Shown piece after piece: positions 8,521 to 17,129 of a DNA stretch of 45,401 nucleotides; within the stretch, counting starts at the first letter, position 1, and each line of letters opens with the position of its first letter. Where the stretch lies: positions 1 to 45,401 of the forward strand of contig JABLXQ010000047.1 of the NCBI GenBank assembly GCA_013178375.1, written 5' to 3'. This DNA comes from Gammaproteobacteria bacterium. GTDB taxonomy: Bacteria > Pseudomonadota > Gammaproteobacteria > Pseudomonadales > Ketobacteraceae. A model generated the notes under the pieces. The model searched no databases. It was not told the origin of the DNA and saw nothing but the letters and a program-made list of their open reading frames with translations. A program made the translations under genes and the position numbers.

Positions 8521-9270
8521 TTACTGGATACCCAGCTGGGCCGCCAGTTGCGCGGCAGGCACGTAGCCACCCACCTGACGGCCATCCTTCAGGAACACCG
8601 CCGGAGTACCCTGCACGCCCATGCGCTGACCCAGGTTGATCTGGTCCTGGATCACGTTCTGGTCGCAGGCCTTGCCAGCAGGAGGAGTGACATTGTCGTT
8701 GGTGGTCTTGGCCTTGGTCATGGCGGCAGTACGGTCACCGGCGCACCAGATGTTGGTCATGGTCTGCCCCGAGGGCGACATCAGGCCACTGCGGGGCCAG
8801 GCGGCATATTTGACAGTGATACCCATTTTGTTCAGCTGCGGAATTTCAGTGTGGAACTTGCGGCAGTAACCGCAGGTGGTGTCGGTGAACACCAGCACTT
8901 CAGCCTTTTCCTTGCCCTCGGCCTTGAACACCACCAGATCCTTGTCTTTCAATTCCTTGAGCGCACCCAGGCGCTGTGCGCTGCGGTGTTTTTCGGTCAG
9001 GTTCTCGACCCCGCCTTCACCCACCTGGTGCAGGTCGCCGGAAATGAGGTACTGGCCATCGGGCGACACCAGCAACAATTCGCCGTGCTCGGTTTCCAGC
9101 TGGTAAATACCTTTCAGCGGCGTGGTTTCAACAGATTTGACCTTCAGGTTGGGTAGTTTGCCTTCCAGGGCCTTTGTGATGGCAGCTGTTTCCGGCGGCT
9201 GGGCAGCCAGGGCCAAACCACTGAAAACAAGGGAAAAAGCAAGCAAGGACAGGGTTTTGAACTTCAGCAT
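8521..9270 (-). CDS. dsbC: periplasmic thiol:disulfide interchange protein DsbC
   Basis: The 249-aa protein has a Sec signal peptide (residues 1-22, ending LALAA) followed by the DsbC dimerisation domain (about 25-90) and a thioredoxin domain with active site CGYC at 133-136. The cis-proline loop GTPAVFL is near 226, and two further Cys residues flank the A-G-K-A-C segment as the structural disulfide. It is a disulfide isomerase kept reduced by DsbD. It lies 83 bases downstream of xerD on the same strand, an order known from Pseudomonas and E. coli. Confidence 0.95.
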   Translation of the reverse strand: MLKFKTLSLLAFSLVFSGLALAAQPPETAAITKALEGKLPNLKVKSVETTPLKGIYQLETEHGELLLVSPDGQYLISGDLHQVGEGGVENLTEKHRSAQRLGALKELKDKDLVVFKAEGKEKAEVLVFTDTTCGYCRKFHTEIPQLNKMGITVKYAAWPRSGLMSPSGQTMTNIWCAGDRTAAMTKAKTTNDNVTPPAGKACDQNVIQDQINLGQRMGVQGTPAVFLKDGRQVGGYVPAAQLAAQLGIQ

Positions 9271-9353
9271 TGGAGGGTAACTCTCTGATTCGACGCGTCT
9301 GCGGTATTAGACCGGAGTTTGCAGGGGAGTTCCAGCGACAGATTCACAGCCCC

Positions 9354-10292
9354 TTATCCCCGGGGATGGTGGCGCTGGTGCAGCTCCTGCAAGCGGTGCT
9401 TGGCGACATGAGTATAGATCTGGGTGGTGGAAAGGTCGCTGTGGCCCAGCAGCATCTGCACCACCCGCAGATCGGCGCCATGATTCAGGAGATGTGTGGC
9501 AAATGCGTGACGCAGGGTGTGGGGCGACACACTGGCGTTGATTCCCGCCACCTGCACATGGTGTTTGATGCGGTGCCAGAAGGTCTGCCGGGTCATGGGA
9601 CCGCCGCGGTTGCTGGGGAACAGGGTGTCACCGTCGGGGGACGCCAGCAGCGCCGGCCGCGCTTCCTTCATATATTTGATCAGCCAGTGAATGGCCTCCT
9701 CCCCCATGGGTACCAGCCGCTCCTTGCTGCCCTTGCCCATCAGCCGCACCACGCCCTGGCGCAGGTTGATGTCGCCGGTAGTAATCGACACCAGTTCAGT
9801 CACCCGCAGGCCGCAGGCATACAAAAGCTCCAGCATGGCCTTGTCGCGCAGGCCGATGGGATCGTCCAGATCCGGCGCCAGCAGCAGCAATTCCACGTCC
9901 TTTTCGCTGAGGGATTTGGGCAGGGGCTTGCCCAGCTTCGGCATGTCCACCTGCGCGGAAGGATCCTGCTGCAGACGGTTTTCCCGCACCTGGTACTGGT
10001 AAAAGCCGCGCACGGCAGACAGGAAACGGGCGGTAGAACGGGCGTTGAACTGCTGCTTGAAGCGGTAGGACAGGTACTGGTTCAGGTGGGAATCAGTGGC
10101 CGCCTGCAGATGCAATCCGTGGGACTGGTCCAGCCAGCGGGCAAAGGCGGTCAGGTCGCGGCGGTAGGAATCCAGACTGTTGTCGCTGAGGCCCTTTTCC
10201 AGCCAGCAGGCATCCAGATACTGGCTGATCTGGGCATCCGACTGCGCCATCGCCGCAGGTTGCGGGGTTGTGTCGGTACCGGTCTGCTGCAT
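9354..10292 (-). CDS. xerD: site-specific tyrosine recombinase XerD
   Basis: XerD, with XerC, resolves chromosome dimers at dif under FtsK control. The catalytic set is visible: Arg in ACGLRVTELV, Lys in GKGSKER, HTLRHAFATHLL, LGHSD and the nucleophilic Tyr in TTQIYTHV. The frame could begin at GTG 10304 (316 aa), ATG 10292 (312 aa) or ATG 10250 (298 aa, the E. coli length). AAAGGAG abuts the GTG and lies 11 bases before ATG 10292, which favours 10292; the conserved part starts at 10250. Neighbours dsbC and hom support XerD over a phage integrase. Confidence 0.95.
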   Translation of the reverse strand: MQQTGTDTTPQPAAMAQSDAQISQYLDACWLEKGLSDNSLDSYRRDLTAFARWLDQSHGLHLQAATDSHLNQYLSYRFKQQFNARSTARFLSAVRGFYQYQVRENRLQQDPSAQVDMPKLGKPLPKSLSEKDVELLLLAPDLDDPIGLRDKAMLELLYACGLRVTELVSITTGDINLRQGVVRLMGKGSKERLVPMGEEAIHWLIKYMKEARPALLASPDGDTLFPSNRGGPMTRQTFWHRIKHHVQVAGINASVSPHTLRHAFATHLLNHGADLRVVQMLLGHSDLSTTQIYTHVAKHRLQELHQRHHPRG

Positions 10293-10308
10293 CCGCAATT
10301 TCACTCCT

Positions 10309-10342
10309 TTATTAACCCAGGTTGGGCCTTATTGACCCAGGT
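10309..10342. repeat. tandem 14-base direct repeat with 20-base period in the xerD/acyltransferase divergent promoter
   Basis: TTATTAACCCAGGT (10309-10322) and TTATTGACCCAGGT (10329-10342) differ at one base and start exactly 20 bases apart, about two helical turns. The first copy touches the xerD Shine-Dalgarno region. Two same-face sites suggest a regulator binding side by side, but I do not recognise the motif. Confidence 0.5.
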
Positions 10343-10363
10343 AGCGTGTCTGCTGTTTATAAT
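10332..10363 (+). promoter_or_regulatory. candidate promoter for the membrane acyltransferase gene
   Basis: A perfect TATAAT at 10358-10363 lies 20 bases after TTGACC (10332-10337). That spacing is longer than ideal, so the -10 is convincing and the -35 is not. It points toward the ATG at 10419. Confidence 0.4.
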
Positions 10364-10418
10364 CGGCCGGAACCCGTTCAATAACAATAAATTGAATCAC
10401 AGCGGACGCCACTGCCCC

Positions 10419-11555
10419 ATGCCTGCCCACCCCAAAGCATCGCAATCCCCCGACAAGGAACAACTGCCGGGCCTGAATGTGTACCGCGCCCTGGCGGTGA
10501 TCCTGATGATTCTGGCCCATGCCGCCCGGGTGCAGCATCCCCTGCCGCCGGCGTCCGCGGCCACGCCGTTCGACTGGCCCTTTCTGGCCAGCCTGATCAT
10601 CGAGCCGATCATCTCCGCCCTGTTCCTGTTCATCGCCGGCTTCAGCCTGGTGCTGTCGTTGCAGGGAACCCGCGAGACACCGGCGCAATGGCTGCGACGG
10701 CTAGGGGGCAGGATGCTGACCCTGTATGCCATCTCGGTGCTGTTTTTCCTGGCAGACCGGGGTGCACAGTGGCCGGACCTGCTGGTGTCGTCCGGCGTGC
10801 TGGGCATCATTGCGGCGGGAATACTCAGCAGTGCGCTGGGACTGGTGTCGCCCCGGCCCTGGCCGTTGCTGGGCGGGCTGACCCTGGCAGGACTGGGCAT
10901 CACCTGGATGCTGGACAGCAACCGCTGGAGCGTGACCGGGCTGAACGCCGGCGCCGGCGGCATGCTGCCTCTGCTGACCCTGGCCTGGCTGGGATCGCTG
11001 ACCGGCCTGGTGTACCGACGCTGGCCCGGCAACGGACTGTTCGCCCTGTTCGGCGCCAGCCTGCTGCTGGGGCTGATCGCGCTGGCGGCCCCCTTCCCCT
11101 GGATCACCCATCCGCTGACTGAAATCCGCACCTACCCCGGCGATCGCATCCAGCAGGTGCTGTTTTCCTTCCAGGACATGGTGGGGTTGTACGAAGGCAC
11201 CCCCCACCTGAGCAGCGTGCGCTTCTGGAACCATGGCTGGATTTTCCCGCTGCGGGCATTGCCGTTGCTGGTACTGGGGCTGATCATATTTCTGGGATTG
11301 ATCCGGCAGCTGCGCAATCCGCCACTGCGGTTTCTGGACTGGATGGGACGGCAGGCGCTGAACCTGTACATCCTGCATCTGGTACTGCTGGCACTGGTGG
11401 AAGTGGGGCCCTGGCAACCGTCATCCGGCTGGCAGACGCTGCTGCTGGTGGCCGGCATTGTGGCCGCGTCGCCCTGGATACTGCACTACCTGTCGTTCGT
11501 GCCGCTGCGGCTGGGGCCGGCTGCAGCGATGGCGCGACCAATAAAAAAGCCCTGA
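10419..11555 (+). CDS. integral membrane acyltransferase (HGSNAT/DUF1624-like or acyltransferase-3 type)
   Basis: The 378-aa protein is mostly hydrophobic, with about ten membrane segments. The first segment carries a conserved charged start, GLNVYRALAVILMILAHAAR, like the R-x-L-D-x-x-R-G-x-A-x-x-x-M-x-x-x-H start of heparan-alpha-glucosaminide N-acetyltransferase-like and OpgC-like families that acylate sugars across the membrane. The His in L-A-H-A-A-R is the likely catalytic or acetyl-carrying residue by analogy. I begin at ATG 10419; a longer frame reaching back to 9270 only shadows xerD. The stop codon lies inside the terminator stem. The substrate is unknown. Confidence 0.7.
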   Translation: MPAHPKASQSPDKEQLPGLNVYRALAVILMILAHAARVQHPLPPASAATPFDWPFLASLIIEPIISALFLFIAGFSLVLSLQGTRETPAQWLRRLGGRMLTLYAISVLFFLADRGAQWPDLLVSSGVLGIIAAGILSSALGLVSPRPWPLLGGLTLAGLGITWMLDSNRWSVTGLNAGAGGMLPLLTLAWLGSLTGLVYRRWPGNGLFALFGASLLLGLIALAAPFPWITHPLTEIRTYPGDRIQQVLFSFQDMVGLYEGTPHLSSVRFWNHGWIFPLRALPLLVLGLIIFLGLIRQLRNPPLRFLDWMGRQALNLYILHLVLLALVEVGPWQPSSGWQTLLLVAGIVAASPWILHYLSFVPLRLGPAAAMARPIKKP

Positions 11556-11570
11556 AATATCAGGGCTTTT
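11545..11570 (+). terminator. terminator overlapping the acyltransferase stop codon
   Basis: GCCCTGA (11549-11555) pairs with TCAGGGC (11560-11566) around AATA, followed by TTTT. The left arm includes the TGA stop. A-runs on the other side could make it work for the minus strand too, where the tiny lipoprotein gene ends at 11601. Confidence 0.85.
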
Positions 11571-11600
11571 CCAACTTGAAACAGGAGACTGGAGTGTCGA

Positions 11601-11699
11601 TCAGAAGCAGATGATCATGCAATCGTTGCTGAGGTCGATGCCACAGGCAGACAGGCTGGTAGCGGCGGCGATGACAAGTGCAAAACGGATGATTTTCAT
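11601..11699 (-). CDS. very small Cys-rich lipoprotein (32 aa)
   Basis: A 32-codon frame reads as a complete small lipoprotein: Met-Lys, a hydrophobic stretch, a lipobox L-S-A-C with the lipidated Cys at residue 19, and a 13-residue mature tail with two more Cys (residues 27 and 31) ending in Phe. GAGG lies eight bases before the ATG, and a terminator capable of acting on this strand lies 31 bases past the stop. The layout resembles entericidin-type mini lipoproteins, but the tail is different and I cannot assign it to a family. It lies between two genes with clear boundaries, which supports it being real. Confidence 0.6.
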   Translation of the reverse strand: MKIIRFALVIAAATSLSACGIDLSNDCMIICF

Positions 11700-11949
11700 G
11701 GCGATACCTCGGTGTTGTTGTTTTAAGGTCTGGCTATTTTGATTTTGTTATCCAGGTGCGTCCTGGGCGGACATCGTGCATTTCTTGTCTGTACGTTTTT
11801 TAATCTATCAGCAATCCACCAATACGCAACCTGCTCTGAGCAATCTATAAAACAACGCTACAAATCTCCCTTTCTTGGCAACAAACCCGCAACAATCCAG
11901 GCCCTGCATTTTTTCCCGCGCCCTATTTTCCCGAGGCCCAAACGTAAAA
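11700..11949. other. AT-rich intergenic region
   Basis: These 250 bases between the two small minus-strand genes are visibly poorer in GC than their surroundings and contain T-rich and A-rich runs. They should hold the promoter of the tiny lipoprotein gene. I could not pick a convincing -10/-35 pair and see no further coding potential. Confidence 0.4.
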
Positions 11950-11969
11950 AGCCCCGCCGAAGCGGGGCT
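11945..11969 (-). terminator. UUCG-loop terminator of the 37-aa membrane peptide gene
   Basis: On the minus strand AGCCCCGC and GCGGGGCT pair around a TTCG tetraloop and are followed by TTTTACG. It starts five bases after the TAG stop of the small gene. Confidence 0.85.
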
Positions 11970-11974
11970 GGGGG

Positions 11975-12088
11975 CTAATCCGCCTCTTTCGGAGCGGATT
12001 GAAACGGGATCGTGGCAGTGAACATCAACATGCGGAACAGAATAAAGGTGGCAGCGGAAAGAACCAGAATCAGCTTGAGCAGTGGCAT
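11975..12088 (-). CDS. 37-aa single-pass membrane peptide
   Basis: The frame encodes 37 residues: MPLLKLILVLSAATFILFR, a hydrophobic span of about 20 residues with a positive Lys5, then FTATIPF and a charged end, SAPKEAD. The ATG at 12088 has AAGGGG seven bases upstream, and an ideal terminator follows the stop, so an expressed gene is likely although the frame extends upstream to 12172. No family is recognised. Small single-span proteins of this kind often accompany larger membrane complexes, but nothing here names a partner. Confidence 0.6.
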   Translation of the reverse strand: MPLLKLILVLSAATFILFRMLMFTATIPFQSAPKEAD

Positions 12089-12263
12089 ATGGTTTCCCCT
12101 TCTTTTTATTGTTTGCCTCTCGAAACCGATACTACCCCTCCTGCCAGACACAACAAGTCGCGCTAACAGCATTACCCACCAATGCTACAAATTGCAGCAA
12201 TCGTATCGAATGTCGCCGCGATTTGGTTACAGAAGACAAACAACACCCCCCCTGACAACGTAC

Positions 12264-12283
12264 GGTCTACACATGGTCTACAC
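12264..12283 (+). repeat. tandem GGTCTACAC repeat upstream of the diguanylate cyclase
   Basis: GGTCTACAC occurs at 12264-12272 and again at 12275-12283, one helical turn apart (11 bases), 44 bases before the ATG at 12327. CTGACA at 12252-12257 could serve as a -35 box but no well-spaced -10 follows. It may be a regulator site. Confidence 0.35.
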
Positions 12284-12326
12284 TGAAAAAACAGGCAATT
12301 TCCTGCCATTACTGAAGAAGTTATAA

Positions 12327-14159
12327 ATGCGCACGATTTTTTTCATCCTGCTGCTGACCTGCTGCATCGCCAAGGCCGAAACCTTCGCTGTGGAATCCGA
12401 CAAAGGGCAAAGCGCGCTGTATCCCTACGTGGATTTTGTGGAGGACCGCGACCACAAGCTCACCTTCGATGCGGTCACCGCGCTGCCGGAAAACGGCTGG
12501 ACCCATAACAAGGCGGAAATCTTCAACAAGGGCTACAGCGAATCCATCTGGTGGCTGCGGGTGCACCTGCGCAATCCATCGGACGGCAAGCTGAACCGCT
12601 TTCTGGAAATCAGCTACCCGGTACTGGATTACATCGACGCTTACATCGTGTCGTCCGGCACGTTGCTGCAGCAATACAAACTGGGCGACAAATTCAGCTT
12701 CGACAAGCGCCCCATCGAACACCGTCATTTTGTGCTGCCGCTGGAATGGAAATCCCAGGAAACCATCACCGTGTATCTGGCCGTGCGCAGCAGCAGCTCG
12801 ATTCAGGTGCCACTGACCTTGTGGGAACAACACGATTTCTACAACGTGGACCAGACCCGCACGCTCATTCACGGCGTGTACTACGGCATCATGTTCGTGA
12901 TGATCATGTACAACCTGTTCGTGTACCTGGCGGTGGGTGATCGCAATTATCTGTACTACGTGATGTTCGTGCTCTGCATGCCGCTGTTCCTGGCCAGCCT
13001 GAACGGATTTGCGTTCCAGTACCTGTGGCCCAACTTCACCGAATGGAACGACCAGTCCATCATCGTGGCGCTGGCGGGCGTGGTGTTGTTCGGCAGTATC
13101 TTTACGTACCGTTTTCTGGAACTGCATAAAATGCATCGCCTCTACCGCTGGATAGCGGTGGGATTGAATCTGGGCGCACTGATCATCATTGGGCTGTCGT
13201 TCTACCTGTCCTACAGCATCATGATCCACATCCTGATTCCGTTTGCCGCGCTGGCCTGTATTTATGCCTTCTCGTCTGGCTCCATGTGCTGGATGCAGGG
13301 CGGCCTGTCGGCCCGTTACTACACGGTGGCCTGGACCTCTTTGCTGGCCGGCGGCGTGATTCTCGCGCTGAACAAGTTCGACGTGATTCCAAAAAATACT
13401 TTTACCGAATACGCCACCCAGATCGGTTCTGCGCTGGAAGTGATCCTGCTGTCATTCGCCCTGGCGGAACGCATCAATCAGGAACGGCGCATGCGCTTCA
13501 ACGCGCAACAGGATGCACTCACCACGGAACGCGAACTGCGCCAGGCCCGTGAAGAAGCGCTGGCGATCCAGAAGCAGGCCACCGAATCGCTGGAGCAGCG
13601 GGTGAAAGACCGCACTCATGAACTGGAAAAACTGAACCAGAAACTGGAAGAGTTAAGCGCCACCGACCAGTTGACCGGCCTGAAAAACCGCCGCTACCTG
13701 GACAACACCCTGGCAGAGGAATTCGCCCGCTGCGCCCGCTACGGCCATACGCTGTCGGTCCTGCTGATGGACATTGATCACTTCAAACGCTTCAACGATA
13801 CCTACGGCCACCTGATCGGCGACGAATGCCTGAAGGACGTGGCACACAGCGTACGCAAGGGACTGCGCTGGCCATCGGATCGCGCCGCGCGTTATGGCGG
13901 TGAGGAATTCTGCGTGATCCTGCCGGAAACCGAAATGGAAGGCGCGCTGACCGTAGCCGAACGCATTCGCCGCAACGTGGAGTTGATGAACTTCATGGTG
14001 AAGGACCAGCGTGTGCCCGTAACCGTGAGCGTCGGTCTGGCGGTGATCAAACCCCAACCCCATCAGAAACCGGAACTGGTGCTGGAGTACGCCGACAGCG
14101 CGTTGTACCTGTCGAAGGAAGCCGGCCGCAACAAGGTCACCGTTCACAAACAGAATTGA
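12327..14159 (+). CDS. 7TM-DISM receptor diguanylate cyclase (GGDEF)
   Basis: The 610-aa protein has a signal peptide (1-18), a periplasmic 7TMR-DISMED2-like beta domain (about 30-165, with W-W-L-R-V-H-L-R-N-P and E-I-S-Y-P), seven membrane segments (about 185-385), a coiled coil (about 390-440) and a C-terminal GGDEF domain with LTGLKNRRYL and RYGGEEF. It should sense a periplasmic ligand, perhaps a carbohydrate, and make cyclic di-GMP in the cytoplasm. Five residues before GGEEF, where the inhibitory RxxD site normally sits, the sequence is WPSD, with the Arg one place too early. Product inhibition may therefore be lost or altered. No EAL domain is present. It ends against the convergent chemoreceptor gene. 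Confidence 0.93.
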   Translation: MRTIFFILLLTCCIAKAETFAVESDKGQSALYPYVDFVEDRDHKLTFDAVTALPENGWTHNKAEIFNKGYSESIWWLRVHLRNPSDGKLNRFLEISYPVLDYIDAYIVSSGTLLQQYKLGDKFSFDKRPIEHRHFVLPLEWKSQETITVYLAVRSSSSIQVPLTLWEQHDFYNVDQTRTLIHGVYYGIMFVMIMYNLFVYLAVGDRNYLYYVMFVLCMPLFLASLNGFAFQYLWPNFTEWNDQSIIVALAGVVLFGSIFTYRFLELHKMHRLYRWIAVGLNLGALIIIGLSFYLSYSIMIHILIPFAALACIYAFSSGSMCWMQGGLSARYYTVAWTSLLAGGVILALNKFDVIPKNTFTEYATQIGSALEVILLSFALAERINQERRMRFNAQQDALTTERELRQAREEALAIQKQATESLEQRVKDRTHELEKLNQKLEELSATDQLTGLKNRRYLDNTLAEEFARCARYGHTLSVLLMDIDHFKRFNDTYGHLIGDECLKDVAHSVRKGLRWPSDRAARYGGEEFCVILPETEMEGALTVAERIRRNVELMNFMVKDQRVPVTVSVGLAVIKPQPHQKPELVLEYADSALYLSKEAGRNKVTVHKQN

Positions 14160-14160
14160 G

Positions 14161-14190
14161 AAAAGCCTGCACGTGAAATGGAATGCAGGC
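14161..14190 (-). terminator. terminator of the chemoreceptor gene
   Basis: GCCTGCA (14165-14171) pairs with TGCAGGC (14184-14190); on the minus strand the stem runs into TTTTCTC. A second hairpin lies nearer the gene at 14217-14252. Confidence 0.6.
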
Positions 14191-14216
14191 GACACCTCGA
14201 CCTGCTATCGGGTGGA

Positions 14217-14252
14217 TGGCGTCAGCATCACCCTGCATCTGCGCTGACGCCA
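14217..14252. repeat. 10-bp perfect hairpin just past the chemoreceptor stop
   Basis: TGGCGTCAGC (14217-14226) and GCTGACGCCA (14243-14252) form a perfect stem with a 16-base loop, eight bases past the minus-strand stop at 14260. There is no T-run, so it may stabilise the mRNA end rather than terminate. Confidence 0.5.
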
Positions 14253-14259
14253 GACTGCC

Positions 14260-17001
14260 TCAGAACTCTTCCCACTCATCACTGCTCTGATGACCACGCG
14301 GCCGCGACGGCTGTGCCACCGGCCTGGGCGCAGCTGCCCGCCGTCCGGCAGGCGCAGGCGCCGATACGCGCCGGGCCGGTGTACGTTCGGTATCTTCCAA
14401 CTGGAAAAATGCAATCTGCTCACCCAGCTTGCGCGCCTGCTCCGCCATGGCCTCGCTGGCAGCGGACGCCTCCTCCACCAGCGCGGCATTCTGCTGCGTC
14501 ATCTCGTCCATCTGCGCCACTGCTGTGTTCACCTGATCGATACCGGAGGATTGTTCCTGCGCCGATTGCGCCAGTTCGCTGATCAGCCCGCTCACATCGT
14601 TCACCGACTGGATGATCTGATTGAGCATGTTGCCCGATTCCCGCACCAGTGCCGTTCCATCTTCCACCCGGGTCACGCTCTCGGTAATCAGTGCCTTGAT
14701 TTCGCGCGCGGCATTGGCAGAGCGCTGCGCCAGACTGCGTACCTCGCCCGCCACCACGGCAAAACCACGGCCCTGCTCACCGGCGCGCGCTGCTTCCACC
14801 GCTGCGTTCAACGCCAGCAGGTTGGTCTGGAAGGCGATCTCGTCGATCACGCCGATGATGTCAGCGATTTTCTTGCTGCTGACATTGATGGCATTGATCG
14901 CGCCCACCGCCTGCTGCGCCACCTCACCACTCTTCTGCGCGTTCTCCCGCGTTGCAGCGGTGAGATGCTCCACCCGGCGGGCGTTGTCGGCACTCTGGCG
15001 CACGGCGCTGGTCATCTGCTCCATACTCGACGCGGTTTCCTCCAGCGACGACGCCTGTTCCTCGGTGCGCTGGCTCAGGTCCGCGTTGCCCTGCGCGATC
15101 TCGTCGGCGCCATTCAGCACAGCAGAAGACGCGGTGCGGATTTCAGTGACGATGTCCACCAGCCGGTCCACGGTTTCATTCACGTTGTCTTTCAGGCGGC
15201 CGAACTCACCCTGATATTCCTTGCTGATCTTGGCGCGCAGATCGCCGTGCGCCAGCCGCTCCATGACGGCGACCATTTCGCTCACCACGTCCTCGCAGAT
15301 TTCCAGCAACTGGTTGATGCCCTGGCTCATGGTAAGGAAGAAGCCAGCACGCCCGCTCACCGTGGCCCGCGAAGACAGATTGCCAATCGCCGCCGAGCGG
15401 ATCATGTGATCCAGCTCTTTTTCGATCGCCACTTCCTCGGTGCGGTCGGTCCATTCCACCACGGTGCCGATGGATTCGCCACGACTGTCGGTCACCGGAC
15501 TGGCATATACCTGCAGCGTGCGTCCACCGAGTAGAAAAACCGACTTCACCGGCTGCTTGAGATTCTTCAGCAACTGGCGCTGGTGCGACGCACTCTTGTG
15601 ATAGATGTCGATATTGGAACCCATGATTTTGTCGACATGAAAATGCGGCAACTCGGTCTGGATGTCGCGCTCCGCCTTGCGCATCATGCTGATCACGGCG
15701 TGATTGGTGTAGACGACATTGAGATCGTTGTCCGCCACCATCACGTTCGCCGACACCGAATCCAGCGCCTGCCGGATGCGCGCATTTTCGTTAGCCACGC
15801 GGCGCTCTGCATCCAGCCGTTCCTGTTCGATGCTCTGCTGCTCGGCGGCCTTGCGCAATTCCTCGGTGCGGTCCAGCCATTCGATTACGGTGCCCAGACG
15901 TTTGCCGGCCTGATCGAACACTGGCGTGGCGGTGATGACAATGGTGCGCCCCGCCACCACCACTTCCTGACGGTGCGTGGTTTTCGCCTGATCCAGAATA
16001 CGGCGCTGGTGCGTCCGGTCGCGGTGGAACATATCCATGTTGCAGCCGAGCAGCTTTTCCGCGTCGAATGCCGGCAGCGCGGTTTTCAGATCCGCCTCCG
16101 CATTCTTCATCATTTTGCGTAGGGAATCGTTCATGTAGATGATGTTGTAGTCCGGGTCCGCCAGCATGACGTTGGTGTCGCATACGTCCAGCGCATTCTT
16201 CACCCGCAGCGCTTCGTTGGCGATCAGGCGCGTGTTTTCCAGTTCGAAGTTGAGTTTGATCTTCATGCACTGCATGCCCTGCAGTACCCGGCCCGGCTCA
16301 TCGTCGCGGAGAATATTCAGATGGGTGTCGAAATCGCCGCTGCTGAATTTTCGCAGCGCAACGGCGGCTTCCTGCATCGGCTTTTTCACCACATCCTGCA
16401 CAAACTGGAACAGGGCGCCGGTGGCAATCAGCAGCGTCATGATATAAGGCCAGGGCAGCGCGCGGCCGCTGAGCAGGAAGTCCCCCAGCAACACCAGCGC
16501 AAACACGCCCACCAGCCAGCCCAGCTTCGCATTCACCGGCAGATTGCGGAAATAGCGTTCCACCCTGGCGGCCGGTGACAGCCGCACCTTCTCACCGGCG
16601 TTCATGCGTGCATACAGTGCCTCTGCCTCGCCAATCTGCTGCTGCGATGGCGCCGTGCGTACCGACATGTATTCCGTCACCCGACCACCGGACCAGATCG
16701 GCGTCACGTTGGCTTCCACCCAGTAATAATCGCCGTTCTTGCAGCGGTTCTTCACCATGCCGCGCCAGGGCTTGCCCGCCTGCAACGTGTCCCACAGATC
16801 CTTGAATGCTGCCTGCGGCATGTCCGGATGGCGCACCAGATTGTGGGCCTGGCCGATCAACTCGGGTTCGGAAAAGCCGCTGATCTCAACGAAATCCCGG
16901 TTGACGTAGGTGATGACGCCCTTGGGCGTGGTCTTGGAAACGATGGTCTGACCGGGAGCAAGTTTGATCTCGTTCCGGGTGACGGGCATGTTGACGCGCA
17001 T
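14260..17001 (-). CDS. methyl-accepting chemotaxis protein with Aer-like PAS and tandem internal PAS domains
   Basis: The 913-aa receptor opens with an Aer-type PAS domain (about 15-115: [18 protein letters not shown][13 protein letters not shown]) that in Aer binds FAD and senses redox or oxygen. Two close membrane segments follow (about 140-185), then HAMP, two similar PAS units (about 245-365 and 370-490), another HAMP-like region and the MCP signalling hairpin with its [20 protein letters not shown] tip. The last residues, DEWEEF, match the xWxxF CheR/CheB docking tail. I start at ATG 17001, with AAGGG upstream; the frame extends to 17070. It should work as an energy taxis receptor; no che genes are nearby. 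Confidence 0.93.
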   Translation of the reverse strand: MRVNMPVTRNEIKLAPGQTIVSKTTPKGVITYVNRDFVEISGFSEPELIGQAHNLVRHPDMPQAAFKDLWDTLQAGKPWRGMVKNRCKNGDYYWVEANVTPIWSGGRVTEYMSVRTAPSQQQIGEAEALYARMNAGEKVRLSPAARVERYFRNLPVNAKLGWLVGVFALVLLGDFLLSGRALPWPYIMTLLIATGALFQFVQDVVKKPMQEAAVALRKFSSGDFDTHLNILRDDEPGRVLQGMQCMKIKLNFELENTRLIANEALRVKNALDVCDTNVMLADPDYNIIYMNDSLRKMMKNAEADLKTALPAFDAEKLLGCNMDMFHRDRTHQRRILDQAKTTHRQEVVVAGRTIVITATPVFDQAGKRLGTVIEWLDRTEELRKAAEQQSIEQERLDAERRVANENARIRQALDSVSANVMVADNDLNVVYTNHAVISMMRKAERDIQTELPHFHVDKIMGSNIDIYHKSASHQRQLLKNLKQPVKSVFLLGGRTLQVYASPVTDSRGESIGTVVEWTDRTEEVAIEKELDHMIRSAAIGNLSSRATVSGRAGFFLTMSQGINQLLEICEDVVSEMVAVMERLAHGDLRAKISKEYQGEFGRLKDNVNETVDRLVDIVTEIRTASSAVLNGADEIAQGNADLSQRTEEQASSLEETASSMEQMTSAVRQSADNARRVEHLTAATRENAQKSGEVAQQAVGAINAINVSSKKIADIIGVIDEIAFQTNLLALNAAVEAARAGEQGRGFAVVAGEVRSLAQRSANAAREIKALITESVTRVEDGTALVRESGNMLNQIIQSVNDVSGLISELAQSAQEQSSGIDQVNTAVAQMDEMTQQNAALVEEASAASEAMAEQARKLGEQIAFFQLEDTERTPARRVSAPAPAGRRAAAPRPVAQPSRPRGHQSSDEWEEF

Positions 17002-17129
17002 TATTTTTCCCTTCCTGTCGCAGGACTCAGCGGTGGCCGTTCCCGTTAAGTGTAGAAAAGGACGCGTCAATGTGGGGTAAAAAACGGGGCAGAAAGTGGG
17101 GGCATTGATCCCGGTTAAATCCGGGCGGA

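Noticed and set aside
9270-10418. Plus-strand frame leading into the membrane acyltransferase as a 761-aa protein
   Set aside because: This part is the antisense of xerD and has no family signature; the acyltransferase has a proper start and promoter near 10419.
14173-14247. 24-codon GTG frame between the cyclase and the receptor
   Set aside because: It has a faint resemblance to the start of DUF167 proteins but no ribosome site, and the region is explained by two hairpins.
14290-15534. 414-aa plus-strand frame inside the chemoreceptor gene
   Set aside because: It is a codon-bias shadow (His/Arg/Leu rich) of the minus-strand receptor, with no motifs.
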